From Ruminococcus sp. (lineage in GTDB: Bacteria > Bacillota > Clostridia > Oscillospirales > Acutalibacteraceae): 64,000 bases of DNA. Under the pieces are notes generated by a model. It did not search any database, was not told where the DNA came from, and saw nothing but the letters and a program-made list of their open reading frames with translations. The stretch is from NCBI GenBank assembly GCA_004555265.1, contig SFIQ01000007.1:1-64000 (forward strand). The letters are read 5' to 3'. This document shows positions 1 to 8,570 of the stretch, in pieces. Both the position numbers and the translations under genes were made by a program. The number at the start of each line of letters is the position of its first letter. Within the stretch, counting starts at the first letter, position 1.

Positions 1-1
1 T

Positions 2-91
2 ATCCTGCTTTCGGATAGTGGCTGCGGCTGTGGTTGCAGACATGACCGTGATCGTGACAGAGATTGTGACTGTGGCTGCGGCTGCTGCTAA
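2..91 (+). CDS. C-terminal end of a Cys-rich protein (partial)
   Basis: Only the last 29 codons are in the window, ending at TAA 89-91. The visible tail is built of alternating Cys-Gly runs (GCGCGC near the start, CDCGCGCC at the end) separated by a His/Arg/Asp dipeptide stretch. A strong hairpin terminator follows 12 bases later, which supports this being a real gene end and not a chance frame. Such Cys-rich tails could bind metal or form disulfides, but the family cannot be named from this fragment. Confidence 0.5.
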   Translation: MLLSDSGCGCGCRHDRDRDRDCDCGCGCC

Positions 92-103
92 TCGTCACAC
101 AAA

Positions 104-142
104 GAACCGCGGGTGGGTTTCCACTCGCGGTTCGTCTTTTTG
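104..142 (+). terminator. Rho-independent terminator
   Basis: A 13-bp stem (104-116 with 121-133, one G-U pair) closes a GTTT loop and is followed by a T-rich tail (CTTTTTG, 136-142). It ends the Cys-rich gene on the left. It also lies just beyond the 3' end of rnfB on the other strand and may serve both, although the tail on that side is weaker. Confidence 0.8.
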
Positions 143-144
143 TT

Positions 145-963
145 TTATTCCGAGGTTTTGCCGCCCAAGGTGAGCATATGAATGGCACCCACAGGGCAAT
201 TTTCGGCACATTTGCCGCAGCCGATGCACTTTTCGTAATCCACATGTGCAGTGTTATTGGTGACTTTAACAGCGTCACTCTCACAAACCTTTTGGCATTT
301 CATACAGCCGATACAGCCGACCGTGCATTCTTTACGCGTGAATGCGCCTTTATTATGGTTTTTGCAAAGTACCGCCGCTTTGGTCTCATACAGCGGGACA
401 AGTTCAATCAGTTGCTTCGGGCAAGTGGCAATGCACTTTTTGCACGCCTTGCATTTAAGCGGATCAACGCGCGCCACGCCGTCGCAAATACGAATGGCGT
501 CATACGGGCAGGCATTGACACAGTCGCCGTAGCCGAGGCACCCGTATACACATTCCTTTTGCCCGCCGAACAACTGCGTTGCCATCACACAACTTTGCAC
601 GCCGCTGTATTGCAGTTTCTGTTTGGAATTTTCACACACGCCGTTACAGTGCACCAGCGCCGCCATCGGCTGAATATCCCCCGCGCTGACGCCGAGAATT
701 TGCGCCACGGCCTTTGCGGTTTCATTGCCGCCGGGCGCGCACAGATTGGTCTCTTTGGCTTCGCCTTTGGACAGCGCCGCCGCGTACCCGTCACAGCCCG
801 AAAAGCCGCACGCGCCGCAGTTTGCACCGGGCAAGCATTCTCGAATTGCCTCGGCAGTTTCGTCTTTCGGCACCGCCATCACGATAGAGGCAACCGCCAA
901 ACCGACGCCGGCGATAAGCCCGATACCGCCGACCAGCAGTACCGCCAATACTATTGCATTCAT
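145..963 (-). CDS. rnfB: Rnf complex subunit B (ferredoxin-type iron-sulfur protein)
   Basis: RnfB is thought to be the entry point for electrons from reduced ferredoxin into the ion-translocating ferredoxin:NAD+ oxidoreductase. The 272-residue protein has one N-terminal membrane helix (about 3-30), then the four-Cys domain typical of RnfB (Cys near 44, 49, 52, 57), and a C-terminal region with several CxxCxxC-type cluster sites, including CKACKKC, CIGCMKC and CIGCGKC. The start at 963 is chosen because AAAGGAGG lies 7 bases upstream; an in-frame upstream codon has no such site. It is the last gene of the apbE-rnf operon, 13 bases after rnfA. Confidence 0.97.
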   Translation of the reverse strand: MNAIVLAVLLVGGIGLIAGVGLAVASIVMAVPKDETAEAIRECLPGANCGACGFSGCDGYAAALSKGEAKETNLCAPGGNETAKAVAQILGVSAGDIQPMAALVHCNGVCENSKQKLQYSGVQSCVMATQLFGGQKECVYGCLGYGDCVNACPYDAIRICDGVARVDPLKCKACKKCIATCPKQLIELVPLYETKAAVLCKNHNKGAFTRKECTVGCIGCMKCQKVCESDAVKVTNNTAHVDYEKCIGCGKCAENCPVGAIHMLTLGGKTSE

Positions 964-976
964 CGCTTTGCCTCCT

Positions 977-1564
977 TTATGCGAACATACCTTCAACCAT
1001 ACCCGTAAAGCCTAAAAACGAAAGGGAAACAAGACTCGCCGCCACCAAGGTAATCGGTAAGCCCTCCAAAAACTTCGGCACATTGCAGGATTCCAAACGC
1101 TCACGCACGCCCGCGAACATCACCATGGCGACCAGGAAACCGACGCCTGCACCGAGTGAATTGACCATAGACTCCCAGAAAGTGTAGCCGCTGTCGATAT
1201 TCAGAATGGTCACGCCGAGTACCGCACAGTTGGTGGTAATCAGCGGCAGATAAATCCCGAGCGCATTGTAAAGTGCGGGAATGTATTTGCGCAGAACGAT
1301 TTCAACCAACTGCACAAGCGCCGCAATCACGAGAATGAACACAATCGTCTGTAAATAGCCGAGATTGTGATTGTCTAAAAAGGTGTTCAGCGGATAGGTA
1401 ACCGCGGTGGCGAGCAACATGACAAATATGACCGCCGCGCTCATACCGACCGCCGTATTGAGTTTTTTGGAAACGCCCAAAAACGGGCAAATGCCGAGGA
1501 ATTTCGACAAAATATAGTTGTTGGTTAAAATGGCGGTCAATAAAATAGAAAAGAAGATTTTCAT
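977..1564 (-). CDS. rnfA: Rnf complex subunit A (membrane)
   Basis: Integral membrane subunit of the Rnf complex, 195 residues, the normal family length, with about six hydrophobic helices. RnfA and RnfE are related and face opposite ways in the membrane; each supplies two cysteines to an intramembrane [2Fe-2S] centre. Those are visible here as Cys26 (in GICPFLG) and Cys113 (in TTNCAVLG). The start overlaps the rnfE stop codon by four bases, so translation is probably coupled. Confidence 0.97.
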   Translation of the reverse strand: MKIFFSILLTAILTNNYILSKFLGICPFLGVSKKLNTAVGMSAAVIFVMLLATAVTYPLNTFLDNHNLGYLQTIVFILVIAALVQLVEIVLRKYIPALYNALGIYLPLITTNCAVLGVTILNIDSGYTFWESMVNSLGAGVGFLVAMVMFAGVRERLESCNVPKFLEGLPITLVAASLVSLSFLGFTGMVEGMFA

Positions 1565-2268
1565 TTCGTCACTGCCTCCTTTTCTTTCTCACACGCCGCT
1601 TTTTCCGCAACGGTACAAGTTTCGGAAAGCGGACAACCCGCACAGCCGAGCGTGGCTTTCGGTTTGCCCTTGCGCTCTGCCAATTTATTGGCGCACGCCA
1701 TTAAAATACCGAACACGAAGAAGCCGCCGGGTGCCAACACGAAAATGGTCATCGGAGCGATGCTCTCGGGGAGCACTTGGAAACCGAGAAGCGTACCCGC
1801 GCCCAAAAGTTCGCGCACGCCGCCCATAATCACCAACGCCGCCGTAAAGCCGACGCCCATGCCGAGACCGTCAAGTGCCGAGGCGACGACGCCGTTTTTG
1901 CCCGCAAAGGCTTCGGCGCGTCCCAAAATGATGCAGTTGACGACAATCAGCGGCAAATACACGCCGAGTTGTTGGTCAAGCGCAGGCAAAAAGGCTTTGA
2001 CAAGCATTTGCACAATCGTCACAAAGCCCGCAATCACCACGATATAACAGGGAATACGCACCTTTTGCGGAATGACCTTGCGCAGTGCCGAAATCACGAT
2101 ATTCGAGCAAACCAAAACCAGCGCCGCCGAAAGCCCCATACCGATGGCACTTTCCAGTGATGTGGTGGTCGCAAGCGTCGGGCAGGTACCGAGCACCAGC
2201 CGCAACACGGGGTTTTCTTTCACAAGCCCTTTGGTAAATTCATGCCCCAAAGATTTTTTCTCAGCCAT
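1561..2268 (-). CDS. rnfE: Rnf complex subunit E (membrane)
   Basis: Membrane partner of RnfA, 235 residues. Conserved cysteines Cys29 (LGTCPTL) and Cys112 (VVNCIILGRAEAF) match the ligands of the RnfA/E [2Fe-2S] centre. The chosen ATG at 2268 has AGGGGG 8 bases upstream; an in-frame GTG nine bases earlier overlaps that site. The last 40 residues are unusual: a hydrophilic tail with four cysteines (CAGC, ETC, AAC) beyond the final membrane helix, which could hold an extra metal site. The gene overlaps the end of rnfG by eight bases. Confidence 0.96.
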   Translation of the reverse strand: MAEKKSLGHEFTKGLVKENPVLRLVLGTCPTLATTTSLESAIGMGLSAALVLVCSNIVISALRKVIPQKVRIPCYIVVIAGFVTIVQMLVKAFLPALDQQLGVYLPLIVVNCIILGRAEAFAGKNGVVASALDGLGMGVGFTAALVIMGGVRELLGAGTLLGFQVLPESIAPMTIFVLAPGGFFVFGILMACANKLAERKGKPKATLGCAGCPLSETCTVAEKAACEKEKEAVTK

Positions 2269-2833
2269 TCTGTGCACCCCCTACCGTTTCATACAGCGCC
2301 AGCGCCTGATTGACGGCGCTCGCCATTGCTTTTGAGGTAATCGTCGCGCCTGTCAGCGCTTGAATTTCCGTATCGGACGCACCGTTTTTCTGCACGCCGA
2401 TTGTACCGGATTTCCCGAGAAACTGATTTAAGAAACTCTCGTTTTTCGCATTCATGCCGAGACCTGCGGTTTCGCTGATGGACAAAATGCTGACGCCCGC
2501 GACCGTGCCGTCGGTATAAATACCGACCATCACGGAAATATCGCCGCCGTAGCCTTTGGCGGCGGTTTGAAATACATAGCCAACCGTCTCGCCGCTGTCG
2601 GAAAGCCCTTCAAAATACGGATAGGTTTCGCCGTCTTTTTCGGTTTGCTTTTCTTCGGAAAAAGATGCCGCATCTGCCAAGACTTCTTTTTTCGCCGCCT
2701 CTTGCGTTTCGAGCGCCAATTTTTCAATCTGCGGGGCGGTCACGCTGTTGGTTAGCCCCAAAAGCGCCGTGACAACCACGCATATCAGCAAAAGGGAAAC
2801 GGCAGGAATTATAATTTCTTTTGCATTTTTCAT
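2261..2833 (-). CDS. rnfG: Rnf complex subunit G (covalent flavoprotein)
   Basis: RnfG carries FMN bound through a phosphoester to a threonine and passes electrons on the outer face of the membrane. The 190-residue protein has one N-terminal helix (about 7-28), a long linker, and an FMN-binding domain. The attachment motif TGATIT is at 161-166, with Thr164 the predicted flavinylated residue. ApbE, encoded first in this operon, is the enzyme that makes this bond. The gene overlaps rnfD by four bases. Confidence 0.96.
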   Translation of the reverse strand: MKNAKEIIIPAVSLLLICVVVTALLGLTNSVTAPQIEKLALETQEAAKKEVLADAASFSEEKQTEKDGETYPYFEGLSDSGETVGYVFQTAAKGYGGDISVMVGIYTDGTVAGVSILSISETAGLGMNAKNESFLNQFLGKSGTIGVQKNGASDTEIQALTGATITSKAMASAVNQALALYETVGGAQNG

Positions 2834-3861
2834 TGTGCCGCCTCCTGTTTCTTGTTTTTCTTTTCTTTTAAAGTGCCGAACGGTTTGGGCGTAGTCAAAT
2901 GCTCAATATGCGGCACCAAAATGTTCATGAGAATTATCGAGAACGAAACGCCCTCGGGCAGGGAGCCGAAAATACGAATCAGCGCTGTAATCACGCCGCA
3001 CCCGACAGCATAAAGGATTTTGCCTTTGAAACTCACAGGCGAAGTGGTGTAATCGGTCGCCATAAAGATTGCACCGAGCAACAACCCGCCCGCAAGAATT
3101 TGGTACGCGACAAAGGTCAGGTTGCCCTTGCCCGCGAGCAGCATAATCACCGCCACCGTGCCGACATAGGTCAGCGGAATGGCAGGCGAAATTACGCGGC
3201 GCACCAATAAGTACAAAAAGCCGAGCAACAGCGCCGCCGCACAGGTTTCACCCAAGCACCCGCCGCGCACGCCGAGGAACATATTGTAAAGCGTGGGCAA
3301 GTCGCTCCCGTTAATGGCGGTTTTCATATTTTCCGCACCGTATATCCCCGCAAACTGCGAAAGCGGCGTAGCGGAGGTTACCGCGTCCACCGCGCCGAGT
3401 TTCCATGCGAACGGCGCGGGGTAATCCGAAATCGCCACGGGGAACGACGCCATCAGCACAATACGCCCGACCAAAGCGGGATTTACGAAGTTTTGCCCGA
3501 TGCCGCCGAAAAACTGCTTGACAACAAGAATCGCCACTGCATCGCCGATAATGACCATCCACAACGGCATGGTAGAGGGCAGATTGAACGCGAGGAGCAT
3601 CCCCGTAACCACGGCGCTTAAATCGCCGATTGTATTCGGGCGTTTCATCACTTTGCGCGCAAGAAATTCAAACAGCACACAGAAAATGACGCTGACTGCC
3701 GTTACAAGCAATGTGCGCGGCCCGAACAGAAATACGGACACGATAAGCGTGGGCACCATGGCAATGATCACATCGAGCATAATGCCGCGGGTGGTGTCTG
3801 CCGTCCGCTTATGGGGCGACGCGCTGACCGTCAGCATTTTTTGAATGGTGGTATCGCTCAT
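2830..3861 (-). CDS. rnfD: Rnf complex subunit D (membrane flavoprotein)
   Basis: RnfD is a polytopic membrane subunit with covalently bound FMN and is a likely part of the ion channel. The protein is 343 residues from the start at 3861, chosen because GGAGG lies 7 bases upstream and the next residues (MSDTTIQKML) match the usual N terminus; the longer open frame reads back into rnfC. Nine to ten hydrophobic helices are visible. The flavin site is the segment VTSATPL (161-167), with Thr165 the likely attachment residue. Overlaps the rnfC stop codon by four bases. Confidence 0.96.
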   Translation of the reverse strand: MSDTTIQKMLTVSASPHKRTADTTRGIMLDVIIAMVPTLIVSVFLFGPRTLLVTAVSVIFCVLFEFLARKVMKRPNTIGDLSAVVTGMLLAFNLPSTMPLWMVIIGDAVAILVVKQFFGGIGQNFVNPALVGRIVLMASFPVAISDYPAPFAWKLGAVDAVTSATPLSQFAGIYGAENMKTAINGSDLPTLYNMFLGVRGGCLGETCAAALLLGFLYLLVRRVISPAIPLTYVGTVAVIMLLAGKGNLTFVAYQILAGGLLLGAIFMATDYTTSPVSFKGKILYAVGCGVITALIRIFGSLPEGVSFSIILMNILVPHIEHLTTPKPFGTLKEKKNKKQEAAQ

Positions 3862-5192
3862 TTCTTCTGCGCCTCCTCTCTCAAAACGGCTTTTGCGTGG
3901 CGCATATACTGCACCAAGGGTTTGCCCGCGGGGCAGGAATACGCGCACGAGCCGCACTCCATACAAACCATTGCACCTGCGTGCTCCAACTTCTTCGCGT
4001 CACGCGCCACGGCGAAACGGTGAATGAGCGTCGGCATTAACGACAGCGGACACGCCTTTGCACAGCGCCCGCAGCGAATACAATCCGTTTCGGTTTTTAA
4101 ACTCATATCGTTTTTGGTAAACGCGAGCAATGCGTTATTGCTTTTTAAAATCGGGTGATGCGTATCGACAATCGCCATCCCCATCATCGGCCCGCCGCAG
4201 ACGATTTTTTCGGGCGCTTCGCGGAAACCGCCGCAGGCTTTCAAAATATAATCAATTTCCGTACCGATCGGCACACGGATATTTTGCGGCTGGACAATCG
4301 CCGAGCCGTCCACCGTTAAGGAACGGCTGACCAGCGGCTTGCCGGTTTTGCAGTATCTCGAAATAAACGCCACAGACGCGACATTCATCACCACACAGCC
4401 GACATCGGCAGGCAACGCCCCAGGCGGCACCTTTCTGCCCGTGGCGGAAAGTACCATCATTTTTTCGGCGCCTTGGGGGTATTTTGATTTTAACGGCATG
4501 ACCTTGATTTTGTCGTCATCGTCCTCTTTTTCGGCAATGCGTTCGAGGATTTTGATGGCTTCGGGCTTATTGTCCTCCACCGCAATCACCACACGCTTCA
4601 CGCCGAGCATATCCTTTAACAGATGCACACCGTTAAACACATCCCACGAATTGTCAATACATTCTCGGTAGTCTACAGTGATGTACGGCTCACATTCCGC
4701 CGCGTTGATAATCAGGGTGTCCACCGTTTTGTCTGCGGGGACATTGAGTTTCACATGCGTCGGGAAACCCGCACCGCCGAGGCCCACAAGCCCCGAAGCG
4801 CGCACAGCTTTCACAAAATCCGCCTTGGTGTCGATGCAAGGCGGTGTAAACTCCGCTTCGGTTAACTCCCCGTCATTTTCAATGATCACCGCCTGCGAGA
4901 CAAGCCCTGAGGCAAGTTTGACCTCCTTTACAGCGGTCACCTTTCCCGAAACCGTTGCGTGCACGGGAGCGCTGACATATTGGTCGCTGTCACCTATGAC
5001 CTGCCCGATTTTCACGGTATCGCCGACCTTGACCGTCGGGGTGCAAGGTGCGCCGATATGTTGGCGCATCGGCAGTGTCACCGTTTCGGGTGCGGGCAAA
5101 CGCTTCACGGGCATATCTTTGGTATGCTTTTCGTGTGAAACCGCCACGCCGCCGCGCACTTTTTTCTTCGGCTTTATCATTTCAGAGTGCAT
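3858..5192 (-). CDS. rnfC: Rnf complex subunit C (NADH-binding)
   Basis: RnfC is the soluble subunit that binds NAD(H) and FMN and resembles the NuoF subunit of complex I. The 444-residue protein has an N-terminal barrel-sandwich region, a glycine-rich nucleotide site (GLGGAGFPTHVK), and two [4Fe-4S] sites at the C-terminal end (CIRCGRCAKACP and CMECGSCAYSCP). The start at 5192 has AAGGAG 7 bases upstream; the open frame continues another 63 codons upstream but through the preceding gene. A shortened start at 5180 is possible but lacks a good site. Confidence 0.96.
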   Translation of the reverse strand: MHSEMIKPKKKVRGGVAVSHEKHTKDMPVKRLPAPETVTLPMRQHIGAPCTPTVKVGDTVKIGQVIGDSDQYVSAPVHATVSGKVTAVKEVKLASGLVSQAVIIENDGELTEAEFTPPCIDTKADFVKAVRASGLVGLGGAGFPTHVKLNVPADKTVDTLIINAAECEPYITVDYRECIDNSWDVFNGVHLLKDMLGVKRVVIAVEDNKPEAIKILERIAEKEDDDDKIKVMPLKSKYPQGAEKMMVLSATGRKVPPGALPADVGCVVMNVASVAFISRYCKTGKPLVSRSLTVDGSAIVQPQNIRVPIGTEIDYILKACGGFREAPEKIVCGGPMMGMAIVDTHHPILKSNNALLAFTKNDMSLKTETDCIRCGRCAKACPLSLMPTLIHRFAVARDAKKLEHAGAMVCMECGSCAYSCPAGKPLVQYMRHAKAVLREEAQKK

Positions 5193-5196
5193 AGCG

Positions 5197-5727
5197 TTAC
5201 TCCTTTCCTTTCGGTGTTTGTAAAAATGATTTTGTTGCCTTTTGTAAAGCGGGCAAAACTGCCCGAAAAACAAGCCCTGTGAGTGTGCCCGCGATGAGCG
5301 CGCACAACAGCAAAATCGGCGCATAGCCGAGTACGGACGCGTTGCCAACCAGCACGGCGGCAACTGCCAACTGCCCCGCATTGTGGCAAACGGCGCTCAA
5401 AACGCCCACGCCGACACTGCCGAGTTTTTCACCTTTGTTTAAGAGAAGCCACATCACAAAGGTACTCAATACCCCGCCGCAAAGGCTCATAAAAAACGAT
5501 GTTCCGCCGCGCATGAGCCCCGCAAAGCACGCCTTTAACACGGCAATCGTAAGCGCGGACGGCAAGCCTAAAACTGCCGCGGCAAACATATTGGCAAGAT
5601 TGGAAAATCCCGGCTTTGCTCCGGGCGGCAAGAACGCGGTCGGCAACATACTTTCCAAATAGGAAAGCACCATCGCCGTTGCCGCAAGCAATCCCATCAG
5701 GGCGATTTTGTAAGTTTTCTGTTTCAT
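5197..5727 (-). CDS. Gx transporter family membrane protein
   Basis: A 176-residue membrane protein with about five hydrophobic helices. It matches the Gx / heptaprenyl diphosphate synthase component I family (Hpre_diP_synt_I), seen in the motif PPGAKPGFSNLANM and a glycine-rich second half. In many Clostridia this gene sits with a NusG-II protein just upstream of rnfC, as here, so a role linked to Rnf, flavin or quinone supply is inferred; the molecular function is not established. Its ATG lies one base after the preceding stop codon (TAG-T-ATG) with no clear ribosome site, so it probably depends on re-initiation. Confidence 0.85.
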   Translation of the reverse strand: MKQKTYKIALMGLLAATAMVLSYLESMLPTAFLPPGAKPGFSNLANMFAAAVLGLPSALTIAVLKACFAGLMRGGTSFFMSLCGGVLSTFVMWLLLNKGEKLGSVGVGVLSAVCHNAGQLAVAAVLVGNASVLGYAPILLLCALIAGTLTGLVFRAVLPALQKATKSFLQTPKGKE

Positions 5728-5728
5728 A

Positions 5729-6109
5729 CTAATAGGTGATGCCGTCAAGAGAAACACGGCTTTCTCCTTTCACGGTAACCACCGTACCCGTCGGCACGCA
5801 CGCCGCCACCTCCCCTGCACGGGAAAGTGCGCCTGTATTTACACATACTTTGTCGGGGCAGTCCGCCGACAAAACCGCGACGGTATGATGTTCGGCGACC
5901 AACACAACGCCGTTTTCCAAGGGATAGGTCTCACGGTCTGTCGCCGTTTGCAAGTCTAATTCCAATACCGTTTCGCCGCCCACGGTCACTTCGGCAATCA
6001 GCGTATCACTTTGCGGTAAAACGCGCGGCAAAATCCATAAGCCAAGACCGACAAGCAATAAAACGGCAAGTACAATCACATCTACGCGGGAAATCCATTT
6101 TTTCGTCAT
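5729..6109 (-). CDS. NusG domain II-containing membrane-anchored protein
   Basis: A 126-residue protein with one N-terminal membrane helix (about 10-30) and a beta-rich domain of the NusG_II type (PF07009), recognisable by the conserved Cys pair in SADCPDKVCVNTGALS. Despite the name, it lacks the NGN and KOW parts of the transcription factor NusG and is probably exported and anchored. It is a regular neighbour of apbE, Gx and rnf genes in Clostridia. The two cysteines could form a disulfide or bind a cofactor. Start overlaps the apbE stop by four bases. Confidence 0.85.
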   Translation of the reverse strand: MTKKWISRVDVIVLAVLLLVGLGLWILPRVLPQSDTLIAEVTVGGETVLELDLQTATDRETYPLENGVVLVAEHHTVAVLSADCPDKVCVNTGALSRAGEVAACVPTGTVVTVKGESRVSLDGITY

Positions 6110-7164
6110 ACTGTCTCCGCCTTATACGTACCGTCCGTAATTTGCACAGCAGGCGCAATGCCGTCTGTCATATGCACGGTTTTGTCGGTGTATACAAATA
6201 TCGCCTCGGCGCCGTATTCTTGTAAAATCGGCAGGGATTTTTCCTCACCAAGCAAAAAGCAAAGGGTGGAAAGCGCATCGCTTTGCAATCCCGTATTTGC
6301 CGTGACGGTCACGGCGCAAAGGTCGGTTTCGGCGGGATAGCCTGTGGTTAAATCGAGCAAATGGTGATAGGTTTTGCCGTCCTGCTCGAATTTCTTTTCA
6401 TAACTGCCCGAGGTCGAAACAAAACCGCCGTACAGGGAAAGCGTCGCAAAATATGCGTTTTCCGAGCCTTTCGGGTCGCGCACGCCGACGGTAAACGGCG
6501 CGCCGTCTTTCGGACTGCCGACCAGTGCCAAACTGCCGCCGACGGACACCAGCGCGCCGCCGTTTTCGGGCAGTAAGCCGCTTTCCGCAATCATTTGCAC
6601 CGCCTTGTCACACGCAAGCCCCTTGCCCACCGAGCCGAGGTTTAATTTTTGCCCTTTTTGAAACGCGACACAGCCGTCCTCGGTGAAAAGGACGGTTTCG
6701 TCCGTGCACAAAGGCTTTGCCGCTTCAATTTCTGCCGCGGACGGCACATGAAAATCTTCGGTATCTAAGCCCCAACGTTCTGTTAAGGTGCCGCTTGCAA
6801 GTGCGGCTTTCCCTTCGGAGCGGCTGTAAATCTCTTTCGTCTCCCGCAAGGCGGAAAACAGTTCGGCGCTGACTTTTGTCAAAATTTCGGGATTTTCTGC
6901 GTTGTTTAAATTGGCAAGTTCCGAAGTTTTCGCGTTTTTGGAAATCACCTGTGTATCCAAATCCGCAATCGCGCCGAGCACCTCGTCCGCCAAAACCGCG
7001 CTGTCCGTTGCATTTACACCGTAGAGTTTTACCGTAACCACAGAGCCCATGGAAACCGCACTTTTCTGCACGGGAGAACGCCCCTCTGCCGCACAGCCGC
7101 CAAACAGCAACAAGAGCGCCGCGAGGACGGCAAAACCATATAAAATTTTCCTGTATTTTTGCAT
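6106..7164 (-). CDS. apbE: FAD:protein FMN transferase lipoprotein
   Basis: ApbE uses FAD to attach FMN to threonine in exported or membrane flavoproteins; RnfG and RnfD in the same operon are the obvious targets. The 352-residue protein has a lipoprotein signal with lipobox FGGC (Cys24). The ApbE fold follows, with the substrate and Mg-binding segments LNLGSVGKGLACDKA, GGSLALVG and SGSYEKKFE, and the C-terminal DALST motif. It is the first gene of the operon. The in-frame ATG at 7164 gives a standard signal peptide, so the start is fairly secure. Confidence 0.95.
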   Translation of the reverse strand: MQKYRKILYGFAVLAALLLLFGGCAAEGRSPVQKSAVSMGSVVTVKLYGVNATDSAVLADEVLGAIADLDTQVISKNAKTSELANLNNAENPEILTKVSAELFSALRETKEIYSRSEGKAALASGTLTERWGLDTEDFHVPSAAEIEAAKPLCTDETVLFTEDGCVAFQKGQKLNLGSVGKGLACDKAVQMIAESGLLPENGGALVSVGGSLALVGSPKDGAPFTVGVRDPKGSENAYFATLSLYGGFVSTSGSYEKKFEQDGKTYHHLLDLTTGYPAETDLCAVTVTANTGLQSDALSTLCFLLGEEKSLPILQEYGAEAIFVYTDKTVHMTDGIAPAVQITDGTYKAETV

Positions 7165-7208
7165 CTGCTTTCGCCGCCTGCTGTTTTCAATCCCTTTGAA
7201 AAATTTTA

Positions 7209-7246
7209 TATAGTATAACTATACTATAAAACGGCGTTTACTGCAA
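7209..7246 (-). promoter_or_regulatory. Promoter of the apbE-rnf operon, with an inverted repeat
   Basis: On the minus strand TTGCAG (7241-7246) and TATAGT (7218-7223) are spaced by 17 bases, a good sigma-A promoter. The -10 region lies inside an inverted repeat, TATAGTAT-AACT-ATACTATA (7209-7228), that could be an operator or a consequence of overlapping -10 boxes. The site is inferred from sequence only. Confidence 0.6.
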
Positions 7247-7315
7247 GAATTGTTTAAAAAATATCAATATCTTGTGGTAAAAGCGAAAATTTTGCAAAAA
7301 TCTGACAAGATTCTA

Positions 7316-7345
7316 TTGCATTTTTTGCGTACTTGCTGTTACAAT
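7316..7345 (+). promoter_or_regulatory. Promoter of the iron alcohol dehydrogenase gene
   Basis: TTGCAT (7316-7321) and TACAAT (7340-7345) with an 18-base spacer lie 22 bases before the start codon. An AGAGGTG ribosome site sits between them and the ATG. The promoter is divergent from that of the apbE operon, 70 bases away. Confidence 0.55.
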
Positions 7346-7367
7346 GGATTTGTAGAGGTGAAAATAC

Positions 7368-8477
7368 ATGGATTTTAATTTTTATATGCCGGTGCGTGTG
7401 TTGGGCGGCAGAAACGCCGTAACACAGCACCCCGAAGTATTTACGCAATTCGGCAAAAAATGCTTGGTTGTAACCGGCGGCAGTTCCGCCAAAACAAGCG
7501 GCGCGCTTGACGATGTGCAAACTGTCCTTTCGCAAAACGGGATTGCAATGACAGTGTTTGATGAAGTCAAACCCAATCCCACCGCGGCGGATTGCCACCG
7601 CGCGGGGCAGTTGGCACGCGATTTCGAGGTGGAATACATCGTCGGTATCGGCGGCGGGTCGGCGCTGGACTCCGCCAAAGCGATTGCGGTATATGCCGCC
7701 AACAAAACGCTTTCCGCCGAGGGCATTTATGATTACGATTATATGTTTGAGCCGTTGCCCCTTGTATTGGTCGGCACCACGGCGGGCACGGGGAGCGAGG
7801 TCACGGGCGTTTCGGTTTTAACCCGCGAAAACGGCAGAAAGCAAAGCGTCAGCGGCAAGGATTTTTATGCAAAGGTTGCGTTTGCCGACCCCAAATACAC
7901 CTATTCCGTTCCCTACGCCGTGACGGTTTCCACCGCGCTCGACGCGTTTGCGCACGCGGTAGAAGGGTGGTTTTCCAACCGTTTTGACGATATGGCGCGG
8001 CTGTTCGGGGAAAAGGCAATCCCCGTTTTGTGGAAGCACTTGAAAACCTTTTACGCAACAGGAGAACTGCCCTGTGCGGACGCGCGCGACGAACTGTATT
8101 ACGCCGCATTATATGCGGGGATGGAATTAAACATTTGCGGCGCAGGCTTTCCGCACGGTATGGGGTATGCGCTCACCGAAGATTTCGCGCTCCCCCACGG
8201 TAGGGCGTGCGCGGCGTTTATGCCAAGTTATGTAAAACGCGGCATGGAATTTAAAAACGCGCTCTCCATGGAATTCTTTTCGATGCTCGGCACGAATTTT
8301 CCCGAATTTGAAAAGGTCATTTTGACGCTGACGGACCTTTCGGGCATTTCGATGACCGAGGAACAAATCGAAAATTACTGTGCACGGTGGCAGAATTTGA
8401 AGAACTTTAAAAATTCCCCCGGCGGGTACAATGTGACCGAGGCGGGGACGGTTTTGCGGGAATTGTTTTTGAAGTAA
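7368..8477 (+). CDS. Iron-containing (group III) alcohol dehydrogenase
   Basis: A 369-residue NAD(P)-dependent alcohol dehydrogenase of the Fe-ADH family. The nucleotide-binding half shows VGIGGGSALDSAKAI (about 92-106) and GTTAGTGSE; the metal half has the Asp/His ligands in TALDAFAHAVE, GFPHGMGYAL and LPHGRACA. Substrate is not predictable; butanol, 1,2-propanediol or lactaldehyde reduction are typical for the family. A fucose pathway in the same window lacks its own lactaldehyde reductase, but the gene is 34 kb away, so a link is speculative. Transcribed alone, with promoter before and terminator after. Confidence 0.92.
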   Translation: MDFNFYMPVRVLGGRNAVTQHPEVFTQFGKKCLVVTGGSSAKTSGALDDVQTVLSQNGIAMTVFDEVKPNPTAADCHRAGQLARDFEVEYIVGIGGGSALDSAKAIAVYAANKTLSAEGIYDYDYMFEPLPLVLVGTTAGTGSEVTGVSVLTRENGRKQSVSGKDFYAKVAFADPKYTYSVPYAVTVSTALDAFAHAVEGWFSNRFDDMARLFGEKAIPVLWKHLKTFYATGELPCADARDELYYAALYAGMELNICGAGFPHGMGYALTEDFALPHGRACAAFMPSYVKRGMEFKNALSMEFFSMLGTNFPEFEKVILTLTDLSGISMTEEQIENYCARWQNLKNFKNSPGGYNVTEAGTVLRELFLK

Positions 8478-8504
8478 AAGATATAAGGGTATAGGGAAAA
8501 AGCA

Positions 8505-8548
8505 AAAATCACAATCCGAAAATATTTTTGGATTGTGATTTTAATTTT
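8505..8548 (+). terminator. Rho-independent terminator of the alcohol dehydrogenase gene
   Basis: A perfect 13-bp stem (8505-8517 with 8530-8542) with an A/T-rich 12-base loop, followed by TTAATTTTT. It begins 28 bases after the stop codon. Confidence 0.85.
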
Positions 8549-8570
8549 TATTTATGTTTGTATTTATACG

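Noticed and set aside
178..1008. Long plus-strand open frame of 276 codons
   Set aside because: It is the antisense shadow of rnfB, whose domains and ribosome site are unambiguous; its translation has no family features.
7209..7228. Inverted repeat as a specific regulator site for the Rnf operon
   Set aside because: It coincides with A/T-rich overlapping -10 boxes, so the symmetry may be incidental; kept only as part of the promoter entry.
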